64,000 nt of DNA from Mannheimia granulomatis (GCF_011455695.1 NZ_CP015030.1:1240001-1304000); one strand, 5' to 3'. Shown: positions 29,167 through 38,993, counted from the first letter of the stretch. Numbers and translations are program-made. Notes: a model not told the origin generated them from the sequence alone.

Positions 29167-29520
29167 CTAGCCTTGATAATCTGTACCATCACCACAATCA
29201 TAGTTTGAACCTGACTTATTATTACTGTTTCCTCGAATATCATCCCCCATACTCTTAATTATATTATCAGATATTCCTGAAACAACACCACCTATCGTAG
29301 AAGCCCCCCAAGAACCAAATTTCGCACCTATACCCCCACCTACTGCTCCTCCAGCAGCGGCTCCCAAAGCTCCTTGAAAAGTCATATTTTCTGGATTACT
29401 AATATTACTTGCTCCATAGTAGGCTGTGCCAGCTGCTGCTCCTTTTAAAGCTCCTCTTAGTATTAATCCAGAAAATCCACCATAAATAAGCTGACAATCA
29501 TTAATAGTTAAATCTTTCAA
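29167..29520 (-). CDS. Microcin V-like double-glycine bacteriocin precursor
   Basis: A 117-residue precursor starting at a TTG codon (29520) with AAGGAG eight bases upstream. Residues 1-15, MKDLTINDCQLIYGG, form a double-glycine leader. The predicted 102-residue mature peptide is Gly/Ala-rich with GxxxG-type membrane-helix patterns (GALGAAAGGAVGGGIGAKFG), resembling colicin V (CvaC). The polar tail, Asn/Ser-rich and ending YDCGDGTDYQG, holds the only mature Cys (109). It lies between a small membrane protein gene and the JmjC oxygenase gene. Pore or membrane action is inferred from composition. Confidence 0.82.
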   Translation of the reverse strand: MKDLTINDCQLIYGGFSGLILRGALKGAAAGTAYYGASNISNPENMTFQGALGAAAGGAVGGGIGAKFGSWGASTIGGVVSGISDNIIKSMGDDIRGNSNNKSGSNYDCGDGTDYQG

Positions 29521-29538
29521 TTTTAATTCTCCTTTGCG

Positions 29539-29760
29539 TTAAAAATAAATTATCACTGGGTAAATATTAAAATAAGTCAAAAATAATTTCTCAATGTAAA
29601 AAAACAAAAAAATCAATATTACAAATAGAAACACCATTAAAAACCCTTTATCTTTTAAAAATGATTTTTTATGAAAAAAATAAAAAACAAAATAGGAAGG
29701 AGCAATAATCAACCCTAGGTGAATAAAAAGGTTTAACATTAAAATTGCTAATTCTTTCAT
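29539..29760 (-). CDS. Small membrane protein, candidate immunity protein
   Basis: From the ATG at 29760 (AGGA six bases upstream) it has 73 residues; a longer frame to 29811 starts with TTG without a ribosome site. Two hydrophobic helices are evident (ILMLNLFIHLGLIIAPSYFVFYFF and the stretch around FLMVFLFVILIFLFFYI), separated by a Lys-rich loop. It lies 18 bases upstream of the microcin V-like gene. Size, topology and position resemble immunity proteins of class II microcins; the family itself is not recognised. Confidence 0.6.
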   Translation of the reverse strand: MKELAILMLNLFIHLGLIIAPSYFVFYFFHKKSFLKDKGFLMVFLFVILIFLFFYIEKLFLTYFNIYPVIIYF

Positions 29761-29781
29761 GACTTTTCCTAAAACAAACAT

Positions 29782-29811
29782 TATTAATTCAACAAAACAT
29801 CTATTTATCAA
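29782..29811 (-). promoter_or_regulatory. Possible promoter of the immunity-bacteriocin-oxygenase operon
   Basis: On the minus strand, TTGATA (29806-29811), an 18-base spacer and TTAATA (29782-29787) lie about 25 bases before the 29760 start. In such AT-rich DNA a match of this quality is weak evidence. Confidence 0.3.
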
Positions 29812-30275
29812 GGATAAATATTTTCAACTTATTAAAGCGGCAAATAAAAATCAACATTCCAAAATAAAAATAAGCAACATGCACATTAAAAAATAATGAT
29901 ATTATTAACGACGTACAATATATAAAAATATAAAACAAAAACATATTTATGATTTTATTCGTATTTTTAAAAATAAGATTTTATATAACCTCCCTTAGGT
30001 TAAAATGAATAGAATATATTTCAAAGCATTCTAAAATATAGGTTATCTTATTCTTCTCATACGTTAGTAAGTTCATTTTTCACACCCAAATAGACCGTAT
30101 TTTTTATATGGACTTTATGAAAAATAATTTTATTAGTTAACACCAATTTAACAAAAAGTCAACAAAATAAAGTAAGTCTATTTGTTTCTTGAAATGCTTC
30201 TTATCTCAAAACATTTCTTTATAATAAGTGCTTTCTTGGTAACTAAATTTTCAAAAAAATCTTAGGAATTAACTT
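29812..30275. other. 464-base AT-rich intergenic stretch before csdA
   Basis: No gene is supported. A short inverted repeat, AACCT-CCCTT-AGGTT, lies near 29986-30001. The stretch separates the minus-strand microcin block from plus-strand csdA and must hold both their promoters. It has no USS and marks the right edge of the accessory block. Confidence 0.5.
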
Positions 30276-31472
30276 ATGCCTAACACCCAATTTCGTACCC
30301 ATTTTCCCTTTTTTACCCAAGCTGAAGGCTGGACTTATTTAGACTCTGCGGCTACAACATTGAAACCAAATGCGCTCATCCAAGCAACCTCTGAATTTTA
30401 CGCTTCTGCCGGTTCGGTGCATCGCAGTCAATATGATTTGCCGCAAACTCAGCAATATGAACTGGCTCGTGATTTGGTAATGAAACGCTTTAATGTGGAA
30501 GCGCGTGAAGCTGTGGTTTGGACAAGTGGTACAACTCAAAGTATTAACTTGGTTGCCTACGGATTAGAACATCAAATTGAGAAAGACGATGAAATCGTGA
30601 TTTCAGTGGCAGAACACCATGCTAATTTTATTCCTTGGCAGCAGTTGGCAGAACGCAGGCAGGCCAAATTGATTGTTTTGCCGTTAAATGCAGATTATCA
30701 AATTGAACCTGAAACGTTAAAGCAAGTGTTATCGCCCAAAACCAAGATTGTGGCATTAAATTTAGTTTCAAATGTGAGCGGTGTACGTCAGCCTGTAGAA
30801 ACCTTAATTCCAATAATCCGCCAGCATTCTTCAGCGAAAATCCTGTTGGATATTGCTCAAGCAGTCTGTTCGGAGCAAGTGGACGTGCAGAAACTAGATG
30901 CCGATTTCTACGCATTTTCAGCCCATAAAATGTATGGTCCGAATGGTGTTGGGGTACTGACGGGCAAATTGCAAAGTTTAGAACAAATTCAACCGCTTGT
31001 GTTTGGCGGGAAAATGTTACAAAACATCACAGAAGAAACAGGTTTAACCCTTGCAGAGCTCCCGTATAGATTAGAAGCAGGCACACCGAATATAGCCGGT
31101 ATTATAGGCTTTAGCCAAGTATTGGAATGGTTGGAAACATTAGACTTTCAAGCACTCAATCAACAACTTTATAAATTGGCAGAACAGACTCGCAAGCGGT
31201 TAAATTCTTATCAAAATTTGCAAATTATCGGGCAGCAAAACACCCCGACAATCAGCTTTATTATAAAAGATCAGCACCCTGCTGATATTGCTGCCTTTTT
31301 AACCCAAAGTAAAATTGCCATTCGCTACGGTGAGCATTGTGCCAAACCTTATTTACGTTACTTGGATGAGGTCGGAACACTTCGAATCTCATTGGCTCAT
31401 TATAATACTCAAGAAGATATTGAACAGTTTTTCAACGCTTTAGATTTTGCTTTAGCCATTTTACGGGAATAG
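30276..31472 (+). CDS. csdA: Cysteine desulfurase CsdA-like
   Basis: PLP-dependent class V aminotransferase-fold cysteine desulfurase of the SufS/CsdA group, which takes sulfur from cysteine for iron-sulfur cluster and thio-cofactor synthesis. The 398 residues contain YLDSAATTLKP, the PLP Lys218 in SAHKMYGPNG and the persulfide Cys355 in RYGEHCAKP. No csdE, sufE or suf genes are adjacent, so CsdA is preferred over SufS by sequence feel only. USS cores occur inside the gene near 30990 and 31195. Confidence 0.87.
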   Translation: MPNTQFRTHFPFFTQAEGWTYLDSAATTLKPNALIQATSEFYASAGSVHRSQYDLPQTQQYELARDLVMKRFNVEAREAVVWTSGTTQSINLVAYGLEHQIEKDDEIVISVAEHHANFIPWQQLAERRQAKLIVLPLNADYQIEPETLKQVLSPKTKIVALNLVSNVSGVRQPVETLIPIIRQHSSAKILLDIAQAVCSEQVDVQKLDADFYAFSAHKMYGPNGVGVLTGKLQSLEQIQPLVFGGKMLQNITEETGLTLAELPYRLEAGTPNIAGIIGFSQVLEWLETLDFQALNQQLYKLAEQTRKRLNSYQNLQIIGQQNTPTISFIIKDQHPADIAAFLTQSKIAIRYGEHCAKPYLRYLDEVGTLRISLAHYNTQEDIEQFFNALDFALAILRE

Positions 31473-31583
31473 CTAGAATTAAATCAAAAAATACGCATTT
31501 TTTAGTAGAACGAAAAGGCTGAATATTGTAACCTTTGCACCAGTTTTCAATTTAACTTTAATTTATCAACAAGGTGTTTTTAG

Positions 31584-32558
31584 ATGAGTAAACAAATTAA
31601 AAAAATCGCAGTATTAACCAGTGGTGGTGATGCTCCGGGTATGAATGCGGCTATTCGTGGCGTTGTGCGTACGGCATTAAATGAAGGTTTAGAAGTTTGC
31701 GGTATCCAAGATGGTTATTACGGACTTTATCACGATAAAGTCATCCCACTTGATAGACGTTCTGTGTCAGAAACCATCAATCGTGGCGGTACTTTCTTAG
31801 GCTCTGCACGCTTTCCTGATTTTAAAAGACCTGAAGTCCGTAAAAAATGTGTTGAAACATTGAAGAAATATCATATTGACGCGCTAGTTGTTATCGGTGG
31901 GGATGGCTCTTATATGGGCGCAAAATTATTAACCGAAGAATTTGGCTACCCGTGCATTGGTATTCCTGGCACGATTGATAATGATATTGTCGGAACCGAC
32001 TACACCATCGGTTATCAAACGGCATTAGAAACCGCATTAGATGCAATTGACCGCTTACGTGATACCTCAAGCTCTCACCAACGTATTTCGATTGTGGAAA
32101 TTATGGGCCGCCATTGTGGTGATTTAACCTTAAGTGCTGCCTTAGCAGGTGGTTGTGAATACGTTATCGTGCCGGAAAAAGGCTTAGATAAAGAATCATT
32201 GATGAGAAGTATCGAAGAAGGCTTCCATAAAGGTAAACGTCACTCAATCATTGCCATTACCGAATTAATGACCGATGTACATGCACTTGCTAAAGAAATC
32301 GAAGCTCGCTTTGGTAATGAAACCCGTGCAACGGTATTAGGTCACATTCAACGTGGTGGTTCGCCTTGTGCGTTCGACCGTATTCTAGCCTCTCGTATGG
32401 GTGTTTATGCAGTAGAATTATTACTGCAAGGTTTTGGCGGGCACTGTGTAGGGATTCAAAACGAACAATTAGTTCACCACGATATTATTGATGCAATTAA
32501 TAATATGCGTCGTCCGTTTAAAGAAGAATTGTATGAAGCCTCTAGAAAATTATTCTAA
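31584..32558 (+). CDS. pfkA: ATP-dependent 6-phosphofructokinase
   Basis: Glycolytic enzyme forming fructose 1,6-bisphosphate. The 324 residues have the nucleotide-binding [15 protein letters not shown], the GGDGS motif, the catalytic [12 protein letters not shown] and the effector region IMGRHCGDL. Length is typical of allosteric PfkA. It is monocistronic, with a strong terminator behind. Confidence 0.98.
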   Translation: MSKQIKKIAVLTSGGDAPGMNAAIRGVVRTALNEGLEVCGIQDGYYGLYHDKVIPLDRRSVSETINRGGTFLGSARFPDFKRPEVRKKCVETLKKYHIDALVVIGGDGSYMGAKLLTEEFGYPCIGIPGTIDNDIVGTDYTIGYQTALETALDAIDRLRDTSSSHQRISIVEIMGRHCGDLTLSAALAGGCEYVIVPEKGLDKESLMRSIEEGFHKGKRHSIIAITELMTDVHALAKEIEARFGNETRATVLGHIQRGGSPCAFDRILASRMGVYAVELLLQGFGGHCVGIQNEQLVHHDIIDAINNMRRPFKEELYEASRKLF

Positions 32559-32572
32559 CTTTTCTTAGAATT

Positions 32573-32602
32573 GAAAGGCGACTGTTTTAGTCGCCTTTTT
32601 TA
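32573..32602 (+). terminator. Terminator of pfkA
   Basis: AAAGGCGAC and GTCGCCTTT flank a seven-base loop, followed by a T run. Confidence 0.9.
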
Positions 32603-32627
32603 TTGATATCCGAATCAGAAGGAAAGT

Positions 32628-33338
32628 ATGATGCTACAAGATAAACCTGTAATTTCCAACCAACATGGTGCATTAGCAATGGCAATTTTACCCTTTATTT
32701 ATGCCATCATAGAAAGTCAGTTTATCCCTTTGCACATTTTTTTCGTTCTTTCGTGGTTATCACTTTACCTGTTCTCCTACCCATTTCTGGCACTATTTAG
32801 CAAAAAGCCCACCGAGCGTAATAAAAAATGGGCAAAAATCTATTTTGGGCTTAGCCTTCTTTTTGCCTTGCCAGTGATTTATACCAAACCGACTATTTTG
32901 CAATTTTTAGTTATAATTCTACCGCTTGGACTGACTCAAATTTATTATGCAAAACAAAAAGATGAACGTAATTTATTCAACGATATTGCCGGTATTTTAA
33001 TTTTTGGCGTAATAGGCATGGCAAGTTTCTATTTAGTAAGCGAAAGCTATAATTTTGAAATTTTACTCCATCCAACCTTATTTTTTATCGCGACCACATT
33101 TTATGTTAAAAGTATGGTGAGGGAACGCCGCAACCCAATTTATATGGAAATAAGTATTCTCTCGCATTTATTATTGGCAATACTTTATATTATATGCTCC
33201 ATGCAAGCAGTCTTTTTTGCTTATTTAATTGCATTATTCAGAGCAATTGTTGTGCCTGGCTTGGGGTGGAATGTAAAACAGATTGGAATGTTAGAATTTC
33301 CGATTGTGTTAATTTTTTTAATTAGTTTAATTTGGTAA
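32628..33338 (+). CDS. YwiC-like family membrane protein
   Basis: A 236-residue membrane protein with about seven to eight hydrophobic helices. The N-terminal NQHGALAMAILPF resembles the YwiC family, as does the RRNP segment (VRERRNPIYMEI) in the second half. Function is unknown; in some bacteria members lie near nitrate respiration genes, not the case here. Two adjacent ATG codons are possible starts, with AAGGAAA upstream fitting the second (32631) better. Confidence 0.7.
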   Translation: MMLQDKPVISNQHGALAMAILPFIYAIIESQFIPLHIFFVLSWLSLYLFSYPFLALFSKKPTERNKKWAKIYFGLSLLFALPVIYTKPTILQFLVIILPLGLTQIYYAKQKDERNLFNDIAGILIFGVIGMASFYLVSESYNFEILLHPTLFFIATTFYVKSMVRERRNPIYMEISILSHLLLAILYIICSMQAVFFAYLIALFRAIVVPGLGWNVKQIGMLEFPIVLIFLISLIW

Positions 33339-33340
33339 GA

Positions 33341-33373
33341 AAAAAAGCCTCTGAAAATTCAGAGGCTTTTTTA
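33341..33373. terminator. Bidirectional terminator between 32628 and 33379 genes
   Basis: AAAAAGCCTCTGA and TCAGAGGCTTTTT form a stem with A and T runs on both sides, serving the two convergent genes. Confidence 0.9.
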
Positions 33374-33378
33374 AATAA

Positions 33379-33501
33379 TTACTGAGCAGTTTTTTGGATT
33401 TTCTCACCTGCTTTCTCAACATCTTTACCCACACCATCAACAGTATTGCAAGCAGTTAAGAATGTTGCTGTTGCTAAAATTGCTAATACTAATTTTTTCA
33501 T
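33379..33501 (-). CDS. Entericidin-like small lipoprotein
   Basis: A 40-residue lipoprotein, MKKLVLAILATATFLTACN at the N-terminus with lipobox LTAC, then NTVDGVGKDVEKAGEKIQ. This is the entericidin EcnA/EcnB pattern, with the conserved GxGxDxxxAGxxI-type core. In E. coli EcnA/EcnB form an antidote/toxin pair; only one copy is present here. A ribosome site (AAGGAG) precedes the ATG. It is too short for a normal open-frame list. Confidence 0.85.
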   Translation of the reverse strand: MKKLVLAILATATFLTACNTVDGVGKDVEKAGEKIQKTAQ

Positions 33502-33581
33502 AATAGACTCCTTCTTTTTCTGGTTAGTTATGAAAACGATTCGACTATAACAACTTTGAAAATCAAATGCAACTTTAAATT

Positions 33582-34559
33582 TTAATAATCTAACTCATCT
33601 TTATAAAGTTCATAATCTGCTTTTAAAGCTTGAATCAGTTCGACGAAATCTTCCGGTAACGGAGCGTGCCATTCCATCAACTCGCCTGTAATTGGGTGTT
33701 CTAATCTGAGCATTGTTGCATGCAATGCCTGACGTTGAAATCCACGTAATACCGCTAAAAATTCTTCACTTGCCCCTTTCGGTGGACGAGGTCTGCCACC
33801 ATAAAGCTGATCCCCCAACAACGGATGAGCGATATGAGCCATGTGTACACGAATTTGATGAGTACGTCCGGTTTCTAAACGTAAACGTAAACGTGTATAG
33901 TTACGGAAACGTTCCATAATACGATAATGTGTTACAGCAGGTTTACCCATCGGATGAACTGCCATTGCAGTGCGTTTAGTTGGATGACGAGCCATCGGTT
34001 CATCCACCTTTCCACCTTGGGTCATAATGCCACTTGCTACCGCTTCATATTCACGGGTGATTCTACGTTTTTGCAAGGCTGTAACTAAATGGGTTTGAGC
34101 AGGAATATTTTTCGCTACCACCATTAAGCCTGTGGTATCTTTATCTAAACGATGAACAATGCCCGCACGCGGCACTTCTGCAATCGGTGGGTAATAATGC
34201 AATAACGCATTTAATACTGTGCCGTCCGGATTGCCGGCTCCCGGATGAACAACTAAATCTTTTGGCTTGTTAATCACTAAAATATCATCGTCTTCATAAA
34301 CAATATTTAATGGAATATCTTGTGGTTCAAAACGGATTTCTTCCTCAATTTCAGCTGCAATTTCAACACTTTCTCCACCAAAGACTTTTTCTCTTGCTTT
34401 GTTGACAATATTACCGTTTACTTTCACTAAATCACTTTCAATCCAAACTTTAATGCGTGAGCGGGAATAATCCGGAAAAAGCTGAGCGAGAGCCTGATCT
34501 AAACGAGCCCCTAATAAATCTGCAGTAACTTCCGCTTTTAAAATCATTTGTTGAGTCAT
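33582..34559 (-). CDS. rluD: 23S rRNA pseudouridine(1911/1915/1917) synthase RluD
   Basis: RluA-family synthase that modifies helix 69 of 23S rRNA. The 325 residues have an N-terminal S4 domain (about residues 15-75), then the catalytic domain with GIVHRLDKDTTGLMVVAKN, whose Asp is the nucleophile, and RTHQIRVHMAHIAHPLLGD. It is divergent from bamD, the arrangement found in E. coli (rluD next to yfiO/bamD). Confidence 0.97.
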   Translation of the reverse strand: MTQQMILKAEVTADLLGARLDQALAQLFPDYSRSRIKVWIESDLVKVNGNIVNKAREKVFGGESVEIAAEIEEEIRFEPQDIPLNIVYEDDDILVINKPKDLVVHPGAGNPDGTVLNALLHYYPPIAEVPRAGIVHRLDKDTTGLMVVAKNIPAQTHLVTALQKRRITREYEAVASGIMTQGGKVDEPMARHPTKRTAMAVHPMGKPAVTHYRIMERFRNYTRLRLRLETGRTHQIRVHMAHIAHPLLGDQLYGGRPRPPKGASEEFLAVLRGFQRQALHATMLRLEHPITGELMEWHAPLPEDFVELIQALKADYELYKDELDY

Positions 34560-34697
34560 TAAATAATAAATCCTAATTAGTCATTTGCTTACTTGCTTGA
34601 TGTTATATAAAATAGAGATGAACTTCATAAGTTATTCTTAGTCTGAGGACATTGTACATGAACTTTCTGTTCCAGACACTTTTTATAGGTAAAACAT

Positions 34698-35477
34698 ATG
34701 CGTAAATTTAAATCTCTTGCCGCTTTAGTATTAGCAGGGCTTATGGTCGCCGGTTGTTCGAGTTCTAATAAAGAACTTGAAACATCCCCTGTTCAAGATC
34801 TTTATAGCAAAGGCCAAAATTATTTACAAGATGGTGATTATAACTCTGCCATTCGCTATTTAGAAGCTGTGGGTGCTAAAGGTGGTCAATATACAGGTAT
34901 TGGGGAGCAGACTCAATTAAGTTTAATTTATGCACAATATAAAGTGGGTGAATATTATAAAGCCTTAGATGCTGCAGAGCGTTTTGCTCGCTCCTACCCG
35001 AATTCAGCAAACATGGATTATGTATTCTACTTAGCAGGTCTTTCTAACGCACGTTTAGGTGATAACTTTATTCAAGATTTCTTTGGCGTAAACCGAGCTT
35101 CTCGAGCTGTTGACAACGTCCGTAATGCTTACGGTAACTTCCAAACTATCGTGCAACACTACCCTCAAAGTCAATATGCTCAAGATGCCCAGAACTGGAT
35201 GAACTACTTATTCAACCGCCTAGCTGAACATGAATTATCAACAGTAAAATTCTACGATAAACGTAACGCCTACGTGGCCGTCGTAAACCGAGTTGAAGAA
35301 ATGTTACGCTTCTACCCAAATACTATGGCTACTAAAGAAGCACTTCCATATTTAAAAGAAGCATTTAAGCAAATGGGAATTCAAGACTCTGAGCAAAAAA
35401 CGGATGCTTTAATTCAAGAATACGAAAACAAAACCTTACCAAATCCTGAAAAACCGAAATACGGCGAGCAATTTTAA
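34698..35477 (+). CDS. bamD: Outer-membrane assembly lipoprotein BamD
   Basis: Essential lipoprotein of the BAM complex, which inserts beta-barrel proteins into the outer membrane; older name ComL. The 259 residues start with a lipoprotein signal with lipobox VAGC (Cys at about 20). Five TPR-like repeats follow, e.g. [18 protein letters not shown] and [18 protein letters not shown]. The position divergent from rluD supports the call. Confidence 0.96.
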   Translation: MRKFKSLAALVLAGLMVAGCSSSNKELETSPVQDLYSKGQNYLQDGDYNSAIRYLEAVGAKGGQYTGIGEQTQLSLIYAQYKVGEYYKALDAAERFARSYPNSANMDYVFYLAGLSNARLGDNFIQDFFGVNRASRAVDNVRNAYGNFQTIVQHYPQSQYAQDAQNWMNYLFNRLAEHELSTVKFYDKRNAYVAVVNRVEEMLRFYPNTMATKEALPYLKEAFKQMGIQDSEQKTDALIQEYENKTLPNPEKPKYGEQF

Positions 35478-35497
35478 TCAGGCATAAGATAATTTCA

Positions 35498-35520
35498 GGG
35501 GGCGAGTATTCGCCCCTTTT
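35498..35520 (+). terminator. Terminator of bamD
   Basis: GGGGCGA and TCGCCCC flank a four-base loop and are followed by TTTT. Confidence 0.8.
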
Positions 35521-35555
35521 AGTCTCATTAATTTAAAAATTAACTTAAGGAAATC

Positions 35556-36587
35556 ATGCGAATTTTAGGTATTGAAACCTCTTGTGATGAAACAGGGGTT
35601 GCAATTTATGATGAAAAAAAAGGCTTAGTTGCCAATCAACTCTATAGCCAAATTGATATGCACGCAGATTATGGCGGTGTTGTGCCGGAGCTTGCCTCTC
35701 GTGATCATATCCGAAAAACACTACCTTTAATTCACGAGGCTTTAAAAGAAGCAGGGCTTAGCCCTACTGATATTGACGGTATTGCCTACACCGCAGGGCC
35801 CGGATTAGTTGGTGCCTTACTTGTTGGAGCAACCATAGCGCGCTCCCTTGCTTATGCATGGCAAGTACCGGCTCTTGGTGTTCATCACATGGAAGGGCAT
35901 TTACTCGCCCCAATGCTTGAAGAAAATGCACCCGAATTCCCTTTCGTTGCATTACTGATCTCCGGTGGCCATACTCAATTAGTCAAAGTTGATGGGATTG
36001 GTCAATATGAATTGCTTGGGGAATCTATTGATGATGCTGCCGGTGAAGCATTTGATAAAACCGGAAAACTATTGGGTTTAGACTATCCGGCAGGAGTAGC
36101 AATGTCAAAACTTGCCGAATCAGGTACCCCTGAGCGTTTTAAATTTCCACGTCCAATGACTGACCGCCCGGGTTTAGATTTTAGCTTCTCCGGCTTGAAA
36201 ACCTTTGCTGCAAATACCATTAAAGCGAATCTGAATGAAAATGGCGATCTAGATGAACAAACTCGTTGTGATATTGCTCATGCATTCCAACAAGCTGTTG
36301 TCGATACTATTTTAATCAAATGCAAGCGCGCTTTAGAGCAAACCGGTTATAAACGGCTAGTAATGGCAGGTGGAGTAAGTGCAAATAAGCAATTAAGAGC
36401 AGATGTTGCCGATATGATGAAAAAATTGAAAGGCGAAGTTTTCTACCCTCGCCCACAATTTTGCACCGATAACGGAGCCATGATTGCCTATACCGGCTTT
36501 TTACGCTTAAAAAATGGCGAACAAACCGACTTAAGCGTAAGCGTAAAACCACGCTGGACAATGACGGAACTTCCCTCAATCAAATAA
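35556..36587 (+). CDS. tsaD: tRNA threonylcarbamoyladenosine transferase TsaD
   Basis: Transfers the threonylcarbamoyl group to A37 of ANN-decoding tRNAs with TsaB and TsaE. The 343 residues start [19 protein letters not shown]. They include the metal-binding [37 protein letters not shown] and [13 protein letters not shown]. Length is normal. The gene is followed by an inverted USS pair that probably terminates it. Confidence 0.98.
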   Translation: MRILGIETSCDETGVAIYDEKKGLVANQLYSQIDMHADYGGVVPELASRDHIRKTLPLIHEALKEAGLSPTDIDGIAYTAGPGLVGALLVGATIARSLAYAWQVPALGVHHMEGHLLAPMLEENAPEFPFVALLISGGHTQLVKVDGIGQYELLGESIDDAAGEAFDKTGKLLGLDYPAGVAMSKLAESGTPERFKFPRPMTDRPGLDFSFSGLKTFAANTIKANLNENGDLDEQTRCDIAHAFQQAVVDTILIKCKRALEQTGYKRLVMAGGVSANKQLRADVADMMKKLKGEVFYPRPQFCTDNGAMIAYTGFLRLKNGEQTDLSVSVKPRWTMTELPSIK

Positions 36588-36590
36588 TCG

Positions 36591-36634
36591 CAAGCGGTCA
36601 AATTTGTAAAATATTTTGCAAATCTAACCGCTTG
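36591..36634 (+). terminator. Inverted USS pair after tsaD
   Basis: CAAGCGGT and ACCGCTTG with inner AAATTTG-type pairing form a hairpin just after the tsaD stop, ending in a T-containing tail. Terminator function is inferred. Confidence 0.6.
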
Positions 36635-36659
36635 TTCCCTAAATATTTTGGAGAATAAA

Positions 36660-36965
36660 ATGAACACAGCACAATTTCACCAAGCCGTAGAGCAAGTATG
36701 GCAACAAATTGAAGAAAAAATCGATGAAGAAGGTTTATCAGTTGATACTGAAATTCAAGGAGCGGTCTGTACTTTGACCTTTGATGACGAATCACAAATT
36801 ATCATCAATAAGCAAGAAGCAATGTTGGAGTTATGGCTTGCCAGCAAATTAGGCGGGTTGCACTTTAAAAATATTGATGGCGAATGGGTAACCGCAGAGG
36901 GCAATAGTTTTTGGCAACATTTAGAAGAAGCTTTTAAAAGACATGGAGAAAACATCTCTTTTTAA
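36660..36965 (+). CDS. cyaY: Frataxin-like iron donor CyaY
   Basis: Bacterial frataxin involved in iron-sulfur cluster assembly. The start at 36660 (MNTAQFHQAVEQVW) has GGAG six bases upstream and gives 101 residues; the TTG four codons earlier would absorb this site. The acidic first helix (IEEKIDEEGLSVDTE) is the iron-binding surface. The beta-sheet has INKQEAMLELWLASK and GLHFKN. It is divergent in spacing from tsaD and ends with a clear terminator. Confidence 0.95.
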   Translation: MNTAQFHQAVEQVWQQIEEKIDEEGLSVDTEIQGAVCTLTFDDESQIIINKQEAMLELWLASKLGGLHFKNIDGEWVTAEGNSFWQHLEEAFKRHGENISF

Positions 36966-36990
36966 TATTAAGCACCCTTAGATCTCATCT

Positions 36991-37022
36991 ACCCCTCTTT
37001 ACTTAAAGAGGGGAGTTTTTTT
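36991..37022 (+). terminator. Terminator of cyaY
   Basis: CCCCTCTTT and AAAGAGGGG flank a four-base loop and are followed by AGTTTTTTT. Confidence 0.9.
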
Positions 37023-37040
37023 ACACAAACAATATAGCAA

Positions 37041-38840
37041 ATGAATACCACTGCAATTTCTGTTTTAAATAATGTTTTTGGTTACCAAAAATTCCGAGAT
37101 GGGCAAGAAGAAGTCATTAATGCCGTTTTGGACAAGCGCGATTGCTTGGTCATTATGACGACAGGTGGTGGAAAATCTCTTTGCTATCAAGTGCCTGCCC
37201 TCTGCTTGGAAGGCATCACCCTTGTGATCTCACCACTGATTTCGTTAATGAAAGATCAGGTTGATCAGCTCATTACTAACGGTATTGAAGCTGCTTATCT
37301 CAATTCAACTCAAAGCATTGAAGAACAGCAGCAAGTCGAGCAAAAAGCCTTATCCGGACAATTAAAACTCCTTTATCTTTCACCGGAAAAAGTAATGACG
37401 CAAGGCTTCTTTCAGTTTATTTCACTATGTAAAATCAGTTTTATTGCGGTGGATGAAGCTCATTGCGTTTCCCAATGGGGACATGATTTCCGCCCCGAAT
37501 ATACTTTACTTGGTAGATTACGTAATACTTTTCCAAATGTACCGTTAATGGCCTTAACCGCCACGGCAGATCCTACAACTCGGGCAGACATTCTGCACCA
37601 TTTACGCTTACAACAGCCACATATTTATTTAGGTAGTTTTGACCGCCCCAATATTCGCTATACGGTGCAAGAAAAATTCAAACCGTTAGAACAGCTAGTG
37701 CAGTTTATCCATAAACAGCAAGGTAAAAGCGGTATTATTTACTGTAATAGTCGTAAAAAAGTCGAAGAGATTACCGAGAAGCTCTCCGCACGCAAAATTA
37801 GCGTTATGGGTTATCATGCCGGTATGAATTTTGAACAACGTGAATTAGTACAAAATGCCTTTCAGCGGGATAATATCCAAATTGTAGTGGCAACCATTGC
37901 CTTTGGAATGGGAATAAATAAATCGAATGTTCGTTTTGTAGTGCACTTTGACTTACCTCGCTCCATTGAATCTTACTATCAAGAAACAGGGCGAGCAGGG
38001 CGAGATGATTTACCCTCAGAAGCCGTTCTTTTCTACGATCCAACTGATTATGCTTGGCTACAAAAAATACTACTGGAAGAACCGGAAAGCGAACAACGTA
38101 ATATTAAACAGCATAAACTACAAGCCATAGGAGCATTTGCTGAATCACAAACCTGTCGCCGATTAGTCCTACTTAACTATTTCGGTGAGCATAAGCAAGA
38201 AGCTTGTAAAAACTGCGATATCTGTTTAGACCCTCCGCAGAAATATGATGGCTTACTCGATGCGCAAAAAGTCATGTCTGTGATCTATCGTACAGGTCAA
38301 ATTTTTGGTCAACACCATGTAATTGCTGTATTGCGCGGTATGAATAATCTTAAAATTCGTGAACATAATCACGATACCCTATCTGTTTACGGTATCGGCA
38401 AAGAGCAAAGCCAAAATTACTGGTTGAATGTGATTCGACAGCTCATTCACTTAGGGCTAATTTATCAAAATATTGCTAATCACTCTGCACTACAACTTAC
38501 AGAAAGTGCCAGAGCCTTTTTACGTGGAGAGAAACCTCTACAACTGGCATTACCACGTTTAGGTATTTCAGCTACGGCATTCGTTCAAAAACAAACCAGC
38601 CAACGTTATGATAAAGATCTCTTTGCTCGGTTACGCTTCCTACGGAAACAAATTGCGGATAAAGAAAATATTCCACCCTATATTGTTTTCAATGATGCGA
38701 CGTTACAAGAAATGGCAGAATTTTTGCCTACCTGCAAAATAGAAATGCTAGAAATAAACGGTGTTGGTGAAAGGAAATTTGAGCGTTTTGGTGAGGCTTT
38801 TATGACCTTAATCAAAGAACATCAAAATAACCGAAAATAG
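37041..38840 (+). CDS. recQ: ATP-dependent DNA helicase RecQ
   Basis: 3'-5' DNA helicase of the RecF recombination pathway. The 599 residues have Walker [15 protein letters not shown], the DEAH box [18 protein letters not shown], helicase motif VI region [13 protein letters not shown] and a four-Cys zinc site (CRRL...CKNCDIC). A winged-helix region follows, and an HRDC domain occupies the last 80 residues. All RecQ core domains are present and intact. Confidence 0.98.
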   Translation: MNTTAISVLNNVFGYQKFRDGQEEVINAVLDKRDCLVIMTTGGGKSLCYQVPALCLEGITLVISPLISLMKDQVDQLITNGIEAAYLNSTQSIEEQQQVEQKALSGQLKLLYLSPEKVMTQGFFQFISLCKISFIAVDEAHCVSQWGHDFRPEYTLLGRLRNTFPNVPLMALTATADPTTRADILHHLRLQQPHIYLGSFDRPNIRYTVQEKFKPLEQLVQFIHKQQGKSGIIYCNSRKKVEEITEKLSARKISVMGYHAGMNFEQRELVQNAFQRDNIQIVVATIAFGMGINKSNVRFVVHFDLPRSIESYYQETGRAGRDDLPSEAVLFYDPTDYAWLQKILLEEPESEQRNIKQHKLQAIGAFAESQTCRRLVLLNYFGEHKQEACKNCDICLDPPQKYDGLLDAQKVMSVIYRTGQIFGQHHVIAVLRGMNNLKIREHNHDTLSVYGIGKEQSQNYWLNVIRQLIHLGLIYQNIANHSALQLTESARAFLRGEKPLQLALPRLGISATAFVQKQTSQRYDKDLFARLRFLRKQIADKENIPPYIVFNDATLQEMAEFLPTCKIEMLEINGVGERKFERFGEAFMTLIKEHQNNRK

Positions 38841-38993
38841 GCTGCAAACTAAGCATTGATTATTGCATATAGTTTGAAAATCCTATAAAATTCGCCCGTT
38901 TACCTGTTTTCTATACAGATAAAAACGAGCACTATAACAATATATATCGTCTGCTATGCACTCGATTTTAACCAACCTAGAAGGAATTATACT

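Noticed and set aside
29761-29811. Longer N-terminus for the small membrane protein starting at TTG 29811
   Set aside because: No ribosome site before the TTG, whereas the ATG at 29760 has AGGA at proper spacing.
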